Of a stretch of DNA of 64,000 bases, positions 58,437 to 64,000 are shown piece after piece. A program made the translations under genes and the position numbers. Origin of the DNA: Elephas maximus indicus (lineage: Eukaryota > Chordata > Mammalia > Proboscidea > Elephantidae); assembly GCF_024166365.1 (NCBI RefSeq), contig NC_064820.1, forward strand, positions 55,529,501 to 55,593,500. The letters are read 5' to 3'. Numbering within the stretch: the first letter of the stretch is position 1; every line of letters begins with the position of its first letter. A model generated the notes under the pieces. It made no database searches. It saw only the letters and a program-made list of their open reading frames with translations, and was not told where the DNA came from.

Positions 58437-59454
58437 GAACTTGAGAAATAGTTTAAACTGGGAAGAAAACATTCTTTTGTAGTTATCAGAGGGGGAAAGG
58501 AGGAAGGATGAGAGAGCGATATTGACTAATTAGATAGTAGATAAGAACTACTTTAGGTAAAGGGAAAGACAGCACATAATACAGGGGAGGTCAGCACAAT
58601 TGGACTAAACCAAAAGGAAAGAAGCTTCCTGAATAAACTGAATACTTCGAAGGCCAGCATAGCAGGGGCAGAGGCTTGGGGACCACGGTTTCAGGGGACA
58701 TCTAAGTCAATTGGCATAATAAAATCTATTAAGAAAACATTCTGCATCCCACTTTGAAGAGTGGCATCTGGGGTCTTAAACGCTAGCAAGCAGCCATCTA
58801 AGATGCATCAATTGGTCTCAACCCACCTGGATCAAAGAATGAAGAACACCAAGGATACAAGGTAATTACAAGTCCACGAAACAGAAAGGGCCACATAAAC
58901 CAGAGACTACATCATTCTGAGACCAGAAGAACTAGATGGTGCCTGGCTACAACTGATAACTGCTGTGGTAGAGAACTCAAAAGAGAACCCCCGAGGGAGT
59001 AGGAAAGCAGTGGGATGCAGACCCAAATTTCTCATAAAAAGACCAGACTTAATGGTCTGACTGAGACCAGAAGGACCCAGGTGGTCACAACCCCCAGGCC
59101 TTCTGTTAGCCCAGGACAGGAACCATTCCCGAAGCCAACTCTTCAGGCCTGGATTGGACTGGACAATGGGTTGGTGAGGGATGCTGGCGAGGAGGGAGCT
59201 TCTCGGATCAGGTGGACACTTGAAACTATGTTGGCATCTCCTGCCTGGAGGGGAGATGAGAGGGTAGAGGGGGTTAGAAGCTGGCGAAATGGACACGAAA
59301 AGAGAGAGTGGAGGGAGAGAGCGAGCTGTCTCATTAGGGGGAGAGTAATTGGGAGTATTTTTTTTTAGCAAAGTGTATATAAGTTTTTGTGTGAGGGACT
59401 GACTTGAATTGTAATCTTTCACTTAAATCACCTTAAAAATTATATATAAAAAAA
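58437..59454 (+). other. L1 3' UTR
   Basis: About 1 kb. It includes a purine-rich tract (59255-59360, with agagagagtggagggagaga) and ends in an A-rich stretch near 59440-59454. ORFs within it on both strands are not genes. Confidence 0.88.
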
Positions 59455-59975
59455 AAGTACATAGAATTATAAAGCCCAAGAACTTGGTGTCATGGATTGA
59501 ATTGTGTCCCCCGAAAATATGTGTCAACTTGGTTATGCCATGACTCCCAGCATTGTGTGGTTGTCTTCCATTTTGTGATTTTCCTATGTGTTATTGAACA
59601 TAATCTCTGCCTGTGGTTGAAGAGGATTAGGGTGTGATGTAACACCCTTGCTCAGATCACATCCCTGATCCAATGTAAAGTGAGTTTCCCTGAGGTGTGG
59701 CCTGCACCACCTTTTCTCTAACAGGAGATAAAAGGAAAGGAAAGGAAGCAGAGAGTTGGGGACCTCGTACCACCAAGAAAGCAGAACCAGGAGCAGAGCG
59801 TATCCTTTGGACCTGGGATTCCTGCCCAGACAAGCTCCTAGTCCAGGGGAAAACTGATGAGAAGGACCTTCCTCCAGAGTCGACACAGAGAGAAAGTCTT
59901 TCCCTGGGATAACACCCTGAATTTGGACTTCAGCCTAGTAGACTATGAGAAAATAAAATTCTCTTTCTTAAAGCC
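59455..59975 (+). mobile_element. Transduced DNA: short flank plus truncated MaLR-like LTR
   Basis: 59455-59487 is non-repetitive flank. The LTR runs from TGTCATGGATTGAATTGTGT (59488) and stops at ctttcttaaagcc (59975), before the final part of U5. AATAAA is at 59952-59957, about 18 bp before that stop. The LTR end tccacttgtggtatttctgt, present in other copies, is absent. Confidence 0.88.
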
Positions 59976-59992
59976 AAAAAAACCCTATGGGG

Positions 59993-60057
59993 CAGTTCTA
60001 GTCTGTCACATGGAGTTGCTAAAAATTGAAAATCAGTTCAACAACACCTAACAATAA
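59993..60057 (+). mobile_element. AfroSINE, 3' half, resumed after L1
   Basis: Continues the body with cagttctagtctgtcacatg g and runs to cagttcaacaacacctaaca. The last part is diverged and resembles the RTE CAACA terminus. Confidence 0.85.
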
Positions 60058-61093
60058 TAACTGCAAATACTGCCTTTTTCCAAACCCTCATGGTCTCTGA
60101 ATATCCATCATCTTTGTGATTTCATTAGGCAAGGAATCTTGACCAAGGTTGGGAGCATCAATTCTCAGTGCCCAGTCTTCATATGCTCACTGTGAAGCTA
60201 CCCTCCTTCTGCTGCCTGTGAGAGCTTGGCCAACTCTCTGGATCACTTTTGAGGAATGGGACATGGATACCAACTCCCAAAAATCCTAAACATCTTCATC
60301 CACTCACCAGTCTGGAGTTACATCCTACTTCAAATCCTTCTAGTTCTTCCTCTTGCCTGCCTATCTCCAACACTTCTTAACATCATAAAATAGTTCAGGC
60401 TTTCAAACCTACCAAAGCTAGAGAGTTTCTTTACAAGAAACCCTGTTTGATGAGACAACAAGAAGCTTCCCTAAGACAAAGAACACAAAGAGCCTTGCTG
60501 CGCTCTACAAAGTAGAAGGGAAACAAAAACCCTAGAACTAAGCACAAATTAATATCTCGATAAATTTTCACCACATTAATTTCCAACTGGAAAGTAAATC
60601 TTTACATTGTAGCTACAATTTATTTCTTTTTATAAAATTATAAAAACCTTCAAAAGATACCACCACAAGAACATTCCTAGAACTCTGCCGGGGTTCCTGG
60701 ATGCAATTGTGAAACAAGAGGTTTAATAAATTACTTAAACAATAGCAATGTCATCATTGAAATTACTTCTCTAAAGTGATTTTGTAAAAAAAATTGTTGT
60801 CGGATAAAGAAAATTGTTTATGAGCACTTGATGTTGCCTTAATTACTTACTCATGAACTGCTTAAGTCCCTTTGTTCACAAGTAGGATTTCTTTTTCTCT
60901 CTCTTAGTTTTCTCACGGAATTTCATTTTCCTTTTACCACTTCACTGTACAGCCCCTCAAGGCCTGCTTTTCTTCCATCACTACCTCCAGACCCAGGACT
61001 GGTTACAACAGCATTTTCCATGACAAGCAGCACCAGGTTCTGAAGTTGGCCACATGGACGGTTGTAAAGAGAAATTAGAGAAAGAGAAAGCTT
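60058..61093. other. Unique sequence, no gene recognised
   Basis: AT-rich with several pyrimidine tracts. I see no exon or repeat that I can support. Confidence 0.4.
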
Positions 61094-61172
61094 TGTCAAT
61101 ATGCTGGATTTGAACTGCTGACCTTTTAATTAGCAGTCATAGCTCTTAACCACTACACTACCAAGGTTTCCA
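61094..61172 (-). mobile_element. AfroSINE, head fragment
   Basis: gctggatttgaactgctgac, cttttaattagcagtcatag and ctaccaaggtttcc are the tRNA head read in reverse. The body is missing. Confidence 0.85.
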
Positions 61173-62714
61173 GCAATATGCTACCCACTGCTTTTCATTA
61201 ACCTCCTACCTACCCCACCCACCACCACCACCACCACAGCCCTACCCTAGTCTCTGGCTCTCACCACTTCTGGGTCACTAAAAAAAAGTTGGAATAGGAC
61301 CAATCTGATCATTTTACCGGTGAGAGCCTCTTTGCCAAACCCTAAAAGGTGTCTAATTATAGAAAAGGGGTGAATAAGCAGGGAGACAAAAAGTGAGTAG
61401 AAGGAAATAGTGGAAAATGACTGATTTTCATTTATCCCCAGACACCACCCATCCCTTTACCGCGCTTCCGTGTCAGCACCTCACTCACACCTGATGGCCT
61501 TCTAGATATCATCACCCTCTACCCCCTAATTCCAAGTATTGCTACGTACAGATCCTGGGACCTGATGATGGGAGCCGTGAACCAGCAGCTTATAGCTGTT
61601 CAGATTTTAGCCCCCAAAGGGAAGTGTTTGTAAAGTTAAGTACATGGGTACCTGTACACACTATTGAGTAGGAATTAGTCAGGGACAATCTCTGATCTTA
61701 TTTTCAGGGACAAGTTAAAGGAGATGTGTTCCTGGAATCCTATATTGATTCTTAATTTAGGCTCTGAAATCTATTTAGTACTTTATTTCACAGGCTTGTG
61801 GGTTCAGCAGTTTCAGGGGCTAAACTGAGAAACTAGCTTTCATAGATCATTTTGTTTCCGAGAGAAAAAGCATTCTGAAGTTCAAACAACTAAATTACAA
61901 ACTTTTGAGAGACAATTTTACGGTTGGGGACTATTAATAGAAGTTTATGTACTCCTTCTGTCTTATCTTACCAAGCCTGGAGCATAGTGCACAAATAGAG
62001 AATTTAAGGGGGGGAGGGGAAACTTTCTTAATCTGATTGCCTATGGCTTTGAGAAGTGGTGCCTTAGGAGCTTGGAACCTTTAATTTTTTCAGTAAAGTA
62101 GAAAACAAGATAATTAGCTGAAAGAGAGAGTGGGAGAGAAGGAGTGTGGAAAAAATGCAAAATAGTTTCTAGAAGAATTGAAGACAGAACAGACAAGGGA
62201 AATACAGTACTGCTGGAAGCAGCATTAAGAGTCACTTGAAGTCTGTGGTTATGAATTTAAAGTGAAGCCAATCAATGTGGTTGTGTGTTTACTGCAGCCA
62301 TTCAGCTACATGGGTAGAGGCACTGTGTAGGCAGTGGTTTGTTCAAGTCAGTACAGCTAAACAAGAAATAGGCAAAGGAGCTGAGGGTTTATGCAAGGAA
62401 GGGGTTTTAATGACTAACCATGGAATTTACTGTGGGTTAGAAGGAGAAAGGGGGTAAGGGGTGAAGGGCAGTGAGAAGCAATAGGATTGATTAATGTATC
62501 AGAAGTTCTGTGGGACTGAAGACTGCTAGGGTTGAGGAACTAGAAGGAGAGAGCTAGAAAGATAGGAGGTGGTAATCAGAGAAAGATGGAATGACATTGT
62601 GCTTATGGAGCATTGGAAGAAATTGGCAATGACAAGGCCTAAGATATAAGGTAGAGAAAAGTAAGTTGGAGAAAAAGATCATTGAGTTAGAGGGTTCAAG
62701 AAATTGAGAAACTG
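61173..62714. other. Unique sequence, no gene recognised
   Basis: A short CCA-trinucleotide run lies near 61219-61238. The remaining sequence holds ORFs of at most 96 codons without recognisable motifs. Confidence 0.4.
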
Positions 62715-64000
62715 GAGGTGGAGCCAAGATGGCAGAATATACAGACGCTTCTGGCAAGCCCCCTTTACAACAAAGACACGATAAAAGAAGTGAAATGAGT
62801 ATATTTATGACAAGCCAAAAAAAAACCCTGAATATCAAAGGCAAACTTGGAAAATGAACTGAGGTGAAGGGGGAAAAAGAGACAGCTCAGAAGCAGAGAG
62901 GTGTTACCGGACCTGAATTGCGAGGAGCCCTCAGGCACCATTCCCAGGGTCAGCTGTGCCAGGCTGGTACTAGCATTTGGTCACAGTTTCCTCAGGGAGA
63001 AACAGCCAGCCACACAGCCTCCTCACACCCCCAGAACCAGAGAAGAAATGAGCTCTCGGCAAAAGCTAAGTACTTGCATATATTTTACTGTGCTCACCCA
63101 AGCCAGCTTCAATGGTTGACTCCCTGGGCCTGAGATAGGCCCTGTTGTGCACCTGAAGCCATTCTCAGGGCCTTGGAAAGGAATAAACTTGCAATTTGGG
63201 GAAAAGATAATTTGCCAGCTCCACTAAACAGGGGAGTTCAGGACAGAAGCGACTCCTCTCCAGGCATAAATGGTCCATGGACTTTAAGTACCTTTCCCCT
63301 CTGCATGGACCAGTGTGGGACTATTTCAGGAGAATAGGCCCTTGTTGGCAGACTACAACCATTTCAGTAGTGCGGCAGGGAGGTGGGTGTTTGATGTTCG
63401 GCATTGCTTTGCCTATTAAACAGGGTCCTCACCTATCCACGTCAGGGGCCTAAGGACTGGTAGTTCCACTCAGGTCACCCAGCCACCCACGACAGGGGTC
63501 CAAGGATAACTGGTACCTCCCAATCCTTACAACCAAAAACACTGGGTGTCCATGGTCTGTCTGCAGAACCCACCCACCTGTACGCTGTAGGGAACAGGGA
63601 AATGCTTTCCTCAGAAACATGTGAGGGACAATTCTTAGCCCACTGACTTGTTCAGAGTGTGACCCCCTGCTGCAATCAGATACCGGTACCTACACCAAAC
63701 ACCCCTGCCCCTCTAAGACTGTAAGACAGAGCCTGTACCACACACTTTATGACCAACTACCTGGACACCTGAGCTGAATTCATAAAAGAAAAGTGAATGG
63801 ACTCCTAGACTGATATACCTGATAACAGCTCTACCCATCTGGGGACAGGACATCAGAGATCCAAAGGTGAAAATAATCAAGCTAGTTCACTCACTCAAGC
63901 AACCCATTTGGGCATATCAAAGCAAAACAAACCAAGAAGCTATGACACGGTAAGCAAACATAAAATAAACTAATACCCAGTAACATAGATGGCTTAGAAA
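62715..64000 (+). mobile_element. L1 5' UTR, element continues past the window
   Basis: ggaggtggagccaagatggc at the start is the L1 5' end with an intact YY1-type CCAAGATGG core. The remaining 1.27 kb is collinear with 51889-53160 (for example ccctcaggcaccattcccag, gctgggcctgagatagg-like blocks and ctgatatacctgataacagc). ORF1 would start just outside the window. Coding status is unknown. The ORFs at 62864-63133 fall in this UTR and are not genes. Confidence 0.9.

Larger units (their letters stand above)
51889..59975 (+). mobile_element. Full-length L1 with a 3' transduction
   Basis: 5' UTR 51889-53203, ORF1 remnant 53204-54130, ORF2 remnant 54627-58436, 3' UTR 58437-59454 with an internal A-rich tail. 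Then 59455-59975 is non-L1 DNA, most of it an LTR. The perfect 14-bp target duplication AAAACCCTATGGGG lies at 51875-51888 and 59979-59992, outside the extra DNA. The element therefore includes it. The bottom strand at the site reads TTTT/A, the L1 endonuclease preference. Confidence 0.92.

Noticed and set aside
59015..59422. ORFs of 117 and 171 codons on opposite strands
   Set aside because: Both fall in the L1 3' UTR purine-rich region, where stop codons are rare by composition. The same region is non-coding in the other L1 copies.
1..64000. A novel host or defence system
   Set aside because: Every multi-part structure I could resolve is a transposable element or a nest of them. I see no cluster of host coding genes.

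Overview
The window looks like repeat-dense, non-coding mammalian DNA from an afrotherian, most likely an elephant, sirenian or close relative. The evidence is about thirty-five copies of a tRNA-headed SINE of the AfroSINE type, an RTE (BovB-like) LINE whose 3' end resembles that SINE's tail, a tRNA-Gly-headed SINE with an RTE-like body, L1 elements, and ERVL/MaLR-type LTRs. I could not recognise any host protein-coding exon, RNA gene, CpG island or CRISPR array. Every long open reading frame I could interpret belongs to a transposable element. Exons without a long ORF could have escaped me.

Layout. 336-2798 is a 5'-truncated minus-strand L1 with a 365-codon uninterrupted ORF2 C-terminus. 2.8-18.3 kb is old unique DNA with scattered SINEs, MIR and L2, plus an RTE-derived composite (14.84-15.66 kb) split by a MaLR-like LTR. 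18.35-21.3 kb is a long RTE LINE split by a mosaic LTR, followed at once by an internally deleted RTE composite to 21.72 kb. 21.9-28.8 kb is mostly unique, with a MIR cluster and a putative solo LTR containing a 71-73 bp tandem repeat (26.8-27.5 kb). 29.0-33.5 kb holds a tRNA-Gly SINE, an L1 3' end, a minus-strand RTE fragment, a clean solo LTR and a second LTR family. 33.5-43.1 kb is unique DNA with SINEs, a long L2 tail and an old L1 3' UTR.

43302-49091 is a minus-strand ERVL provirus with a perfect 5-bp target duplication. Its 3' LTR has been invaded by an RTE fragment, which itself hosts a MaLR-like LTR, and by two SINEs. 49331-51315 is a MaLR-like LTR-internal-LTR element. 51889-59975 is a full-length but inactivated L1 that landed inside an AfroSINE. 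It appears to carry about 520 bp of 3'-transduced DNA ending at the poly(A) site of a MaLR-like LTR. 62715-64000 is the 5' UTR of another L1 that runs off the window.

The value of the window is as a record of nested insertion events whose relative order can be read from junctions and target-site duplications. The features share no host pathway. RTE plausibly supplied the machinery for the AfroSINEs, and L1 for itself and perhaps for one poly(A)-only insertion.
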